Shown in pieces: positions 32,527-41,838 of a DNA stretch of 63,062 nt. Every line of letters begins with the position of its first letter. Position 1 is the first letter of the stretch. The translations under genes and the position numbers were made by a program. Location of the stretch: NCBI GenBank assembly GCA_022539475.1, contig VCMS01000317.1, positions 46,022-109,083 of the forward strand. Direction: 5' to 3'. The stretch is from Gracilaria domingensis (taxonomy: Eukaryota; Rhodophyta; Florideophyceae; Gracilariales; Gracilariaceae). The notes below the pieces were generated by a model, which was not told the origin of the DNA, did not search any database, and worked only from the letters and a program-made list of their open reading frames with translations.

Positions 32527-33137
32527 ATATTTTACATATCTTTCTTGTCGTGTTCTACTTTCTTTTGGGTTCTCATGCGTACGGTCAACCTCGGACATCC
32601 GTGCCTTCAGATTTGCGCCCTCCCAGTTGTGTTCAGGATCGGTCATTGTGTACTTCGCAGCAACTATGCGTGACCCCCATAGAGGGTCTGGACATATGTG
32701 TAGCGGGTCTCAGTGCTGGAGAAAGTTGTCTACCTCCGGAAATTGATTTTTCGCAACAGTGCTTTCCACCGCTTGAATGTTTAGATGGCAGATGCGCGCG
32801 TAGAATCGCCTCTCATAGTGGTGGGTGTAGTCTTGAGCGAGGAATTATTTGTGGAAGGGGATTGAAGTGTCACCAATTTTTCAACCATGGTGTTTGTCAT
32901 GCGGAATCTAACGAAGAAGGTACGCGTTGCGATTTTTATCGCTCGCCTTCTCATTCTTGGGCGGGTAACCCTGGGATTCATCAACCATTCGTTGTCTGTG
33001 GATCTGGGATGCGTTGTACGGGTCCTCTTTATGAAAAGAGATGCATGAAGCCTATTCCTCGGGATGGAACCTGTGGAGATCCATATTGGATTTGTGAGTC
33101 TGGATTGCGCTGTGTTAACCATCAGTGTGTGCAGTAG
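32523..33137 (+). CDS. Secreted cysteine-rich protein
   Basis: The protein has 204 residues from ATG at 32523; the apparent longer frame starts with GTG, and a separate uORF precedes it. Residues 1-22 form a signal peptide (ILHIFLVVFYFLLGSHAYG), so the product should be secreted. The mature part has about 22 Cys arranged as three to four modules of the form C-x(6)-C-x(5)-C...G.SC, each resembling small disulfide-rich folds (dickkopf/prokineticin-like spacing, by resemblance only): SCVQDRSLCTSQQLCV, GCSLERGIICGRGLKC, FVVCGSGMRC and GTCGDPYWICESGLRC, ending NHQCVQ. No introns. It shares promoter layout and 3'-flank repeats with the gene at 27.3 kb but has no acidic repeats. Function unknown. 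Confidence 0.75.
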   Translation: MNILHIFLVVFYFLLGSHAYGQPRTSVPSDLRPPSCVQDRSLCTSQQLCVTPIEGLDICVAGLSAGESCLPPEIDFSQQCFPPLECLDGRCARRIASHSGGCSLERGIICGRGLKCHQFFNHGVCHAESNEEGTRCDFYRSPSHSWAGNPGIHQPFVVCGSGMRCTGPLYEKRCMKPIPRDGTCGDPYWICESGLRCVNHQCVQ

Positions 33138-33309
33138 GAAAGATGACGACGCCCTCGATCCGGCGAGACTTAGTTTTTAACATTACGTCCGAGGGGCGTC
33201 ATAGAAGGTTCTGTGAGGCACAACTAGTCGAGAGTTTCTTCAAAGTAAACTCGTCTAGTGCAAACGTCACCATGGCGAACGCGGTCCCTTTCCATTGTGA
33301 TGGTGCAGT

Positions 33310-34604
33310 AATCAGATTTATGCAAAGCAAGCTTTGCATAAGGATCCGCAAAGCTCCTTTGAAAACCGTAAAATTCTTACGCGTTTGCATAGGTAGAAAG
33401 TTTACAAATATTCAGAATTATGAATATTTGTGAACTTTCTAACCCATTTTGTGACAGTAAAAAAAAGGGGACATTAAAAGGTTCCAAATTGTTGGCATAT
33501 GTTGCTAAGGCCCTTAGGGACGTTCTATGATTTTTGAAAACAAGTAAACAGAAATTTTGAAAGCCAAAGTTTTCCTTGTTTCCAACGTACGGGTCTTTCT
33601 ACAAGTTGAAATTACTGAGTTGGAAAATTAATATGAGGCGGTCATTCAATGTTGTCAAGCATTTTCAATCTTTTGACAAATAGGAAACACTTCCACTTTT
33701 TACACAGAAAAAATTAAGTATTTCCGTGAATACAGTCTACGTTTCTCTCTCACAATACAAAGTATTCTGTTTTCTATTACGATGGTACAATTATACACTA
33801 TTAGCAAAGAAATTATGATACAGACAATAATGGAGCTAGTACAAAAAGTAGGCGTTTTGCGGGACAAATATTATACGTTAATATATGCTTCTTTACAAAA
33901 CTGTTGTTGACTGTTAGCCAAAAACAAAACTATGTATTTCGGTTGTGCAATAAATGTAAAATATAATTTTTTGGTGAAAAACATGAAACCATTTTAGATT
34001 TTGGTAACAAAATTACATTTTGGAGGGAATGAAGGCATCAACAGCTTTCCTTTCCATGAAGGCGAAACGATTCGCGCTGCCTTCCGAAACGGCTGCGGAA
34101 ACGTTTTGGCGTCAACGTGTGCAATGGCTATGGCACAAAACTTGACTGACCGCTTCCGTTTCACAAATTAACAAAATCATATAACGCCCCTGTAGAAAGC
34201 TATAACATGCCTGTAGAAAGCTTGGTAAATTAAATCAGTTTTGGTATTCAAGGAATATTTCCTCCCAATTTGGGACAACATGAACGTTTTGTTTCCTTGC
34301 GTTCTTATTTGTTGGTATTCTATTGATCTAATCGCATCCTATGTCCAAAAACAAGGCAAGATGCGCCGTGTGAAACGGCGCTTTCTTTGTGACAAAAGTT
34401 GATCGTCTGCTACTCTTTATGTAACAAAATCTTAGATTCTTAAAATAAACGACCAAAACGAGAAAACTACCAAAAATGATTTAATGCGCCAAAAACAGAT
34501 AGCTAGCTAGTTTCTTTACAATTTTCAGCTCAGATTAGATCAAATCTATTTATAGATAGGATAGCTGCGCCAATAGTAAGAGCTTTGTTACTGTAATGGC
34601 CATC
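33310..34604. repeat. Dispersed AT-rich repeat, block A'
   Basis: Diverged copy of block A, about 600 bp longer in the middle (33.5-34.2 kb); part of the extra piece resembles DNA near 31.05 kb. It begins with the perfect 11-bp-arm hairpin at 33318-33341 (TTATGCAAAGC-AA-GCTTTGCATAA). Copia-2 interrupts it at 34604. Confidence 0.75.
34600..34604. repeat. Target-site duplication of Copia-2, left copy
   Basis: CCATC, repeated exactly at 39784-39788 after the right LTR. Confidence 0.85.
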
Positions 34605-34842
34605 AACAAAAGAAACGACAAGTGATCGGTGCTGTCCTGTTGGCGTTTACTTCTTGAGTCGGTGTCTACAAGTCTTACTACGTAGTTCGGGTCCTGCAGC
34701 TGCTGTAGCAACCCTATGTAGTGCGTGCTGCACTGCTGCGTGCAGCGCCTTCCACCAAGGTCACTGTTCTCATCTTTAGTGACCAAACTGCAGAGCAGTG
34801 CCTGCACCCAGAGCAGTCCGATCTATCTGTACAAGATCTACA
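34605..34842 (-). repeat. Copia-2 3' LTR
   Basis: 238 bp, direct repeat of 39546-39783. Confidence 0.9.
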
Positions 34843-34856
34843 CCTCCTCTCTTTCC
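34843..34856 (-). other. Copia-2 polypurine tract
   Basis: Minus strand GGAAAGAGAGGAGG directly abuts the 3' LTR. Confidence 0.8.
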
Positions 34857-34980
34857 TAGTCCCTTGCGCAAGTCAACCTGTCGAGCAATGTAAGCTACGA
34901 CAATCTTGTCGCTCAAACTGGACACTCAGTTTTACACTAAACAACAACAACTCCAACGGCTGCTCAAGGGGACTATCCGT

Positions 34981-37900
34981 CTACGTCAGAGGATCTGACA
35001 AATTCAACTTTCCAGGTATCCAAATCATCTTGTTCACGTTTTGCGTGTCAAATTCAAATTGAATGACGCTGACGTTCGCCCGAATAGATCTATCTACGCT
35101 GTTTCTGCAAATCGAAAGTGTAGTGAATAGGTCCTTAGAATCCACAACGACGATTAAACTCACTTCAATTCCCAACAATGTCTTCAATGCTTTCACGAGA
35201 ACTTTCCCTACGTCAATCGCCTCACCTGCTGCGAGAATTTCAGCAGAACCTATCGACTTCACAAGTCTCTTTGATTTGCGAGAGGACCATAGCAATGCGT
35301 GTAATACTGCGTCCTTCTCAAAGTCTCCAAACAGAATTCCAGCTATCCAGCCCAACTGACCATGGTTCTCATGCCTGCTTGCATCGGCAAATACCAGAAT
35401 TGACTCTTCATTATCCCGCTTACCAGTAGGCCGCACATACTGTATTGTAGAACCTCTTTTCTTCAGGTTCTTGAGCGTGTTGATCTGGGTAACAAGATCT
35501 TTGACCTTCGGTCGAGGACCCTTCTGTTGCAGGAAGCTTGCCGCAAAAGCACAGAACGGCGACGCAGCGGTTCCAAGCCATCCCAGTGAGCTGTTTACGG
35601 ATCGAAAAGCAGACGACTCGACTGCATTGAGTGCTTCCTCGCGCTCTTTTCTACGCTTGCGATCGATTGGATAGGCCTCTAGACCGTTCAGTTTCTCGTC
35701 CCCATGAATCATGATAGAGTAATCTTCGCACTGCACAATATCCCAACCGAAATACGTGAAAGGACCAGGACCAAAAACGATTGTTCCGAGTTTATACAAT
35801 CGCTGTACGCGCTCAATAGATTCCTTCACGATGTCTCGCGGACCACCCAAAAGCACTTCATCTGTTATCTTCACAGCTACGATCTCAATGTGACCCTCAA
35901 AACCTCTGTAGAACAGCTGTGGCACGTAGACTAAATGACGAAAGCCCAACTGGCGCATGAGTTCATCGCTAACCCTTTGCCATTTAGCAGAGGCGTTGAC
36001 CAGACCATAAGATGCAACGCGTAAGAGCAAGTAGTGTCTGTGTTTAGTCTTGCATTCGCGCGGAGGCACCACGTAGACATCGCGCAGTGCATCACCACTC
36101 TGTAGGAATGCACTCTTGAAATCAATCTTCGCTAGCATCCACTTTCTGATGGTCGTCATTGCCAGCAGAATTCTTATCCCAAGTGGCGGGCAGGTAGCAG
36201 AGTCAGTCTTCAGATTCTTCTTGGCACTATCTTCATTGCCGTGCGGAGCGATTCTGGCCTTCAAGATAAGTTGTCCATCATCACAGCGCTTGATCTTGTA
36301 GAACACGTTACTGGAGATAATGTTTGCGTCCGCAGAAACATCCGATACTGGCACGCGGTCCACAGTCTTCAAGAACGCTTCCTCCTCCTTCAAATACGCA
36401 CTCTGGGTTAGGAAGGGGGGCAAACCATGCGATTGGTGCAGCATGAATTCCTTGGATCCTAAAACATCAAAGAATGCGTTCAAGGTGTCTTTCTCAATGC
36501 TTTATAACTCTTGGCCCGGAGACAACTCAACCTCGTTTGCATGATGGGTGTTGTCATTACGGAAACGCCATTGCTCCTTACTAAGGTCAAGAATTTCGCT
36601 CTGTCCATCATCGTACCGCACTGAGTACTTCCGTGACCTTGGTCCATACCGTTGAATCCTTCCAGGGTAGTACTGCTTGTCAAGCGGCCAATAAAATTCG
36701 ATTCCATCACCAACAACCGGTCGGCGCCTTACCGTTCTTCGAGCTTCCCGAGTACTTAATCTTCCTGACGGAGCGGCTGTTATCGGTCGGGCAGGGGCCG
36801 CTAAATTGTCTTGTTCGGCTTCCGTGTGATTCTGAGCAGCTTCTTCCGTCTGCGCGATTGTGTTGCTTCCCAACGTATCTGCAGTCGTGGTCTCTGGCTC
36901 AGATATCATTTTTTGTTGGGCACTTGTTGTTGCTTTCTCGTACGGCAACAACACGGCATCGAAATTCTCTTCGTCGGATGTAATCTCATCTACTGATGCA
37001 TCGCTGTCTGCGTCTTCCTCATGATCATGTAAGTGATCCATAGCGACGCTTAAGGAAATGTCCAACTCGTCGATGGCATTTTGCACAGTAGCAGCGAGCT
37101 CGTCGTGGGGTTCTGCATGTCGGACATCTTCTACTGCTGCAGAAACAGTTCTCCCGTTCACCCCGGGTACTGTCACCGTCCTGCTGTCATGGTCGTAAGC
37201 GATGACTGGCTTGGCTATTGACCACTTCCCACGCTTTTCATGCTGATTCTTGACATATATCTGCACTTGATCTCCAACGGATATGGGTGATTCAGTCACA
37301 GCCTTTGAACGCATGATCAGATTCAACTTCCTCTTCGCGATAATAGCTTCATGTGCTTTACGCAGGGCATCTGGAACGGAAACTGGGTCGTTTGAGTTTT
37401 CCACGCGTCGAGTGTAGCCTTTGGCAAGCTCATTCGCAGACAAGACATCGTTACCGTAGAGGTCATTCGATATGCGAATAGCTTTCTGGATGATGATGTT
37501 GACACGATCCTTCTCCTCAGAGTTACAACCGGACTTGAGACGTAGGTACACATCGCGTATGACCCTGTGCTTAGACTCTAGAACATTCTTGTTGTGTCTC
37601 CGTGGTGGAACCAGACGCATCTGTATACCAGACTGCTCCAAATACTGTTTGAATATGGTATTATGGAAACCTCTGTCAAACAGAACAGCCTTTGGCGTCC
37701 AAAATGGGGAAATCCAAAGCGCTTCGGAGGCAGAGATAGCACTAGTCATCGATGTATCTAGTACTGGACAGCCAGCAGAATATCTAGATGCAGAGTCCAT
37801 TGCGTGGAACACACATACTTCGTCCAAGAACATGTGATCTACGCATACCAAGTCATTAAAAGACCTACTCATGGTACTCAGAGACACTTTCCTAGTGGTC

Positions 37901-38634
37901 TGAGGGAGAGATGTCGTCTTACAATGTGTGCATTTCTCTAGCACTTCAGACAAATACTTATTGACTCCTTCAGTCCATAAGTCGTTTCTCTGTAACAGTA
38001 CCTTTATGTCCGAGTATGCTGCGTGACCACAAACATGTCGATGAACCTTATCGACAATCCGTTTGACCTCGCTCCACGGTCTCTCAGCCTGTGAGTCAGC
38101 TACGTTAGCCATTGCACAGTACAGGATACTTTGATTCTTCTCGGACACGCTTCTTGCTCCTGACAGGAACTCAGAGTAGGGGATGTAGTTATGCATGTCG
38201 TGATCTACAAGCGAGATGAATCTCTGCGAGTTTCCATTTTCATCAGGCGGTAATTGCAACGCGTTAGTTCAAATGTGTAGAATGTTACAGTGCTTGATCA
38301 CATTTCTTCCTACGACCCACTGCGTTGACCCTTCAATGACCAAATGCCTGATTCTAACTGCATCTCCATCCGTCGTTCTGGCTTCGAGTACCACCGATCC
38401 CAGAATAGGTCTACATTCACTCGAATGTTCTCCCTTTCCATATTGCCAAAAAGGTCGATCCGCTACAGCTTCAGGGATAGGATCAAGAACAGCATCCCAC
38501 TCGGGACACACCAATTGTTTAATCATATGCAGTTCGCTTATTCTCATACCGCTATACGGGGCACCATTATCAAGTAACGGGCCAACAACGTTCTCTAACA
38601 CTGGTTCAGAGGTATTCGAACAGCACTGAACCAT
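34981..38634 (-). pseudogene. Copia-2 Pol: protease, integrase with Tudor-like tail, RT-RNase H
   Basis: One phase runs from 38634 to 34981, broken by TGA at 38269 and TAA at 36502, so the original was a single Pol. The protease has Asp-Asn-Gly (LLDNGAPYSG) in place of Asp-Ser-Gly and a VVGRNVI hydrophobic/Arg strand. The integrase has an HHCC domain (HRHVCGH...CTHC), a first Asp in VCVDHMF, a second in LFDRGFHN and a Glu in NVLESKHRV. After a Ser/Asp-rich linker comes a short beta domain (YWPLDKQYYPGRI...YSVRYDDGQSEI) with the aromatic/acid pattern of a Tudor domain. The RT has its first Asp in KIDFKSAFL, but the usual YVDD box reads KITDE. The RNase H starts VFADASR and the frame ends in TAG. 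The stops are CGA-to-TGA and CAA-to-TAA type changes. Not functional as it stands. Confidence 0.85.
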
Positions 38635-38681
38635 GTTGAACGATATGACGTTCTTCTTATCTTGAGATTTTCGAGGCTCAT

Positions 38682-39542
38682 CTAAGCAGAGAGTGCCTGG
38701 TTTAGCGAACCGTCCTCTTGGTAGTCGCTTCTCCAGTGTCCATACTTTTCACACTTGTGGCACTTGGTTCTTGCTTTTATCTTAGCCACTTGTTCCGGGG
38801 TTTTTCTCTGTCTGCCTCGAGTGTTGTCCTTGCCCTGCGACCTGGTACTTGATGCAGAACTTGCTTGCAAGGCGGTATTACTGCTATCAGCCTGGCTTGA
38901 CTTTCCACATTGGCGTAGTACTGATGCTATCGACTCGTACGATACAGTTCTGAGAAAGTCATTTGTTGAAGTACTTGCAGAAAGCTTCACATCTGAGGTA
39001 GTACAATTTGCCAAAACGGAGATTCGCTGATTGCTATCCACATTTGCGTTCGCCAACAAGGTAAACGCGACCAAAGCTTCTGAAAGCTTGGCGTCTTCTC
39101 CATGTGCATTCACTCTGGACACCTGAGCTTGAAACCGAGACTCAAAATTCATAAACGTTTCGTTTGAGCCTCTACGGGTGTTGAGTAACATGAGAAAATC
39201 TTGATAAAGGTCTGTCACCACTGCTAGAGGGTCTCTCTTGTACACAGCGTTTACAATCGCTTGCACACCCTTCTCAGATTTCACGTCGTCATCCGGAACA
39301 GAGCGACACAGGTCCTTTGCTCGTCCATACAGTTGAGACTGTAACAGTAGCCCTCGAATCTGCTTCGTGGCACGATACGAGTTAGATTCTGGCATCAACT
39401 CGTGATACGCCTCCCATTGCTTCACTGTCTGAGCGTATTCTTCTTGATTGCCTCGTCCGTCTGTCCAAGGGACATGCTGCAGATCCCAGCTAAAGCGTGG
39501 GCGCTTCGGCAGGCCCTTAGATGAGCTAGAATCTGGGCCCAT
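38682..39542 (-). CDS. Copia-2 Gag
   Basis: 286 residues from ATG at 39542, which lies inside the primer-binding site. A helical Gag domain spans about residues 25-200, a Ser/Gln linker follows, and a zinc knuckle lies at the C-terminus: CHKCEKYGHWRSDYQ, where the fourth zinc ligand, normally Cys, is Tyr (TAC). The frame is intact. The following Pol phase is -1 relative to Gag with an overlap of a few dozen bases, so the element either used -1 frameshifting or lost a base; no classic slippery heptamer is visible. Confidence 0.75.
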   Translation of the reverse strand: MGPDSSSSKGLPKRPRFSWDLQHVPWTDGRGNQEEYAQTVKQWEAYHELMPESNSYRATKQIRGLLLQSQLYGRAKDLCRSVPDDDVKSEKGVQAIVNAVYKRDPLAVVTDLYQDFLMLLNTRRGSNETFMNFESRFQAQVSRVNAHGEDAKLSEALVAFTLLANANVDSNQRISVLANCTTSDVKLSASTSTNDFLRTVSYESIASVLRQCGKSSQADSSNTALQASSASSTRSQGKDNTRGRQRKTPEQVAKIKARTKCHKCEKYGHWRSDYQEDGSLNQALSA

Positions 39543-39545
39543 AAC
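39533..39545 (-). other. Copia-2 primer-binding site (internal tRNA-iMet)
   Basis: On the minus strand GTTATGGGCCCAG follows the 5' LTR. It is complementary to the anticodon arm of eukaryotic initiator tRNA-Met (CTGGGCCCATAAC), the priming mode known for Drosophila copia. The Gag ATG lies inside the site. Confidence 0.7.
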
Positions 39546-39783
39546 AACAAAAGAAACGACAAGTGATCGGTGCTGTCGTGTCGGCGTTTAATTCTTGAGT
39601 CGGTGTCTACAAGTCTGACTACGTAGTTCGGGTCCTGCAGCTGCTGTAGCAACCCTATGTAGTGCGTGCTGCACTGCTGCGTGCAGCGCCTTCCACCAAG
39701 GTCACTGCTCTCATCTTTGGTGACCAAACTGCAGAGCAGTGCCTGGAGCCAGAGCAGTCCGATCTATCTGTACAAGATCTACA
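39546..39783 (-). repeat. Copia-2 5' LTR
   Basis: 238 bp; by eye about eight substitutions from the left copy. Confidence 0.9.
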
Positions 39784-39788
39784 CCATC
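39784..39788. repeat. Target-site duplication of Copia-2, right copy
   Basis: CCATC, exact copy of 34600-34604. Confidence 0.85.
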
Positions 39789-39832
39789 AGCCAATCATAT
39801 TCGAGTAAATTCAATATCTGAACAATGTTATG

Positions 39833-40048
39833 CTAAATTGCAAGAAACCTTTCCTTGATGATGGCGTGTGGGAGCATAGGTGCAAAAAAGGGGGAGTAAC
39901 CATTGGACGTATGAGTGGTAGAGTGATACACTTGGGAACAAGTGAGGGCGGCCCAGTCGAAGCTGCCCGGACGTGGGGTGGAAGTGATCGAGTGTGGAAT
40001 GTGAGGCGCGCGCTGCCGCAGAGCGCCAGACGCGGTGAGGATGCGCAC
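39833..40048 (-). pseudogene. Gypsy-like integrase fragment
   Basis: A 72-residue frame contains DWAALTCSQVYHSTTHTS followed by GYSPFFA. It reads like the conserved C-terminal part of Ty3/Gypsy integrase cores (W..L..A...YN.T.H.STG.SPFF). Upstream sequence is too degraded to follow. Truncated on both sides. Confidence 0.45.
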
Positions 40049-40577
40049 GAAGATGAGAAAACTGGCGTATGCGTGAGTGCGGATGGGCTTCGTGTCGAAG
40101 TCTGTCGACTCGCAATCCTCTGGCTCCTTCAGGAGCTAGAGTTCCGGACCAACAAGTCCCAGTGTCCCAGCACCCGGCGACGCTGTTCTACTGGACAACG
40201 ATGGGGAGCACATTGGCGGCCCTCGGCAGGGCTGCATGTGCAGACGAACTAACGGCCCCCGGTGGGGTCGCGTCGCATTGGTCGTACAAGACCGGTACAA
40301 ACAGTAGCATAGTTTTAGAAGATAGTTTACTGATGAGTAAAGACAGTGAAGTCGTTCAACGACAACTAGCTTTCTACTTATGTACTGCTTTGAGAGAGCA
40401 TAAACCTGCTAAACCGCGTATCTCCCCGCTGAGCCAGATTAGTTACAGTACCTTTGAAAAGACGCATATGCGCCTCTAATAAATCAAATACAGTATATCC
40501 CCGATATATGTCTCTCTCGAGAGATATTTACAGGATCCCTATCAATGCAGTTGAGGCTCCACTGCCACAAAACACAA

Positions 40578-40668
40578 ATCTCTATGGTAGGTGGGTGTAA
40601 AACGACTGAGCTAAACCGAAGTTCGGATGTGGACTGTAACCTCGTATTGCCATTTATACCACACTCCC
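40578..40668 (-). repeat. tRNA-head repeat, copy 1
   Basis: About 85% identical to 40932-41022. On the minus strand it carries a TATAAATG string and an A-box-like TTTAGCTCAGTCG, but lacks the B box, diverging after CTACCATAG. Confidence 0.55.
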
Positions 40669-40890
40669 CTTCTTGGCCAGAAGCGCAGGTTTTACCAGAA
40701 CCTGGACACAAGGATTCTGGGCAACACCAATGGTTGCGCCCATGAAGTAGGAGATAGATCTCAAGACAACACAGCACAAGGTTAGATGTGTGTGCCAAGG
40801 TGTGGCATGTGCAGCAGGTGCATTCTGAAGATGATTGATCAGGCCATCTAGAGTGAATTCACGAAAATCCTCAAACACTTTTCGCGTAGT

Positions 40891-41022
40891 ACCCGGGCGA
40901 GCCTCGAACTCGCGACGTACTGAAGGCCCATAACTATGGTAGGTGGATCTAAAACGACTGAGCTAAACCGGAGCTCGGATGTGGACTGTAGCCACGTATA
41001 GCCATTTATACCACAATCTCAC
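40891..41022 (-). repeat. tRNA-like repeat, copy 2 (SINE head or tRNA pseudogene)
   Basis: On the minus strand, GGTTTAGCTCAGTCG (A box), a mid region with CATAGTTATGG, and GCGAGTTCGAGGCTCGC (a complete TpsiC stem-loop, B box) occur at tRNA-like spacing within about 85 bp. The D stem and acceptor stem do not pair cleanly, so this is not a functional tRNA gene. Confidence 0.45.
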
Positions 41023-41102
41023 TCTTCTGACCGCCAGGGTCCCAAACAACCTGACATCGAGATTCATATCTCAAACATTCTTCATCAACACACTCGACAC
41101 TA

Positions 41103-41838
41103 CAGAGTGCGTCGGGGTCGGACGATGGGACGATGCGGGTGCGGGACGGCGCCAGCGGCGCGCTGCGGCCGCAGGCGCCGCGCGCGCTCATTGGCGAGGT
41201 GTGGGCGCTTTCGTTTAGCGCGGACGCGAGGCGGCTCGCGTCTGGCGGCGTCGGCGAGACGGTTCGCGTGTGCGAAGTGCGCAGCGCTGTCGTCGTGGGG
41301 GACGCGCTGCGTTGTCACATCTTGCACGTGTGCTGCGTGGCGCTGAGCGCCGACCGGTCGGGCGCCATCTCCACCGACATCGTCGCAAACCAGCTCGAGG
41401 CCCCGTACGGTACTCGTCCGTGGTAAAATCGTCGATTCTGATGACGGACTTCACATGAAGTCGAGCTGGCAAGGCCCAAAACGCTGCTCATAATTTTTAT
41501 ATTCAAATCAACAAGCGCCCTACACAGCGCTCCAGGGCCTATTCGAGTTCGTGTGAAGTCCGTGGTCGATTTTCAACGATTTGCCCTTCGTACCACGGTC
41601 GTTCTGCGGCTCGAGCTCGTTTCCGACGATGGACGCCGATGTGCTTGTGTGGGACACGCGCCGATGCGCCGGCAAGGGCAACTCGCTGCGCGCCCACCGG
41701 CAGGCAGTCTGGTGCGCGGCCATGGCGGCTGACGGCGCGCGAGTGGCATCAGCATACGGAGACCGCGTGTTGCGAGTGTTGGACGTGTCTGCGTGCGTGG
41801 CCACGCACTGCTGCTCTTTCGAGACAAGTCTAGTGTAA
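41103..41838 (+). pseudogene. WD40-repeat protein fragment, disrupted
   Basis: GC-rich DNA encodes clear WD40 blades in broken frames. A frame open from about 41103 begins GSDDGTMRVRD, a blade end with Arg for Trp, followed by EVWALSFSADARRLASGG and ETVRVCEVRS (Cys for Trp) and VALSADRSG. In a second frame after the MITE come DADVLVWDTRR, HRQAVWCAAMAADGARVASA and DRVLRVLDVS. Only four or so blades remain where a propeller needs seven. The general character resembles WDR61/SKI8-like proteins, but that is weak. The base composition (very GC-rich) is unlike the neighbouring transposons and like host genes. Loss of key Trp residues, the MITE and the frame change all say pseudogene. Confidence 0.55.
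41418..41598. mobile_element. MITE-like foldback element
   Basis: 181 bp with perfect 8-bp terminal inverted repeats CCGTGGTA/TACCACGG, imperfect arms of about 70 bp that can fold back, and an exact 4-bp flanking duplication TCGT (41414-41417 and 41599-41602). It carries no ORF and sits in the WD40 fragment. Confidence 0.65.

Larger units (their letters stand above)
33138..34604. other. AT-rich repeat flank
   Basis: No gene. Contains the second copy of the AT-rich repeat, and Copia-2 is inserted at its right end. Confidence 0.5.
34605..39783 (-). mobile_element. Copia-2: decayed Ty1/Copia retrotransposon
   Basis: 5.2 kb with 238-bp LTRs, CCATC target duplication, polypurine tract, an internal-tRNA primer-binding site and gag-pr-int-RT-RNase H in Copia order. 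On the coding strand the LTR starts TGTAGATC and ends CTTTTGTT, so one end is not the usual CA. Two in-frame stops and the LTR divergence (about 8 differences) mark it as older than Copia-1. Confidence 0.88.
39789..41102. other. Scraps and repeats, no intact gene
   Basis: Apart from the integrase scrap and two tRNA-like repeats, the open frames here show no known motif. Confidence 0.4.

Noticed and set aside
38600..38720. Programmed -1 frameshift between Copia-2 Gag and Pol
   Set aside because: Phase relation fits -1, but no slippery heptamer or downstream hairpin is evident, and a single-base loss explains it equally well.
40891..40976. Functional tRNA gene
   Set aside because: A and B boxes are present, but the D stem and acceptor stem do not pair and no clear anticodon stem exists; treated as tRNA-like repeat.
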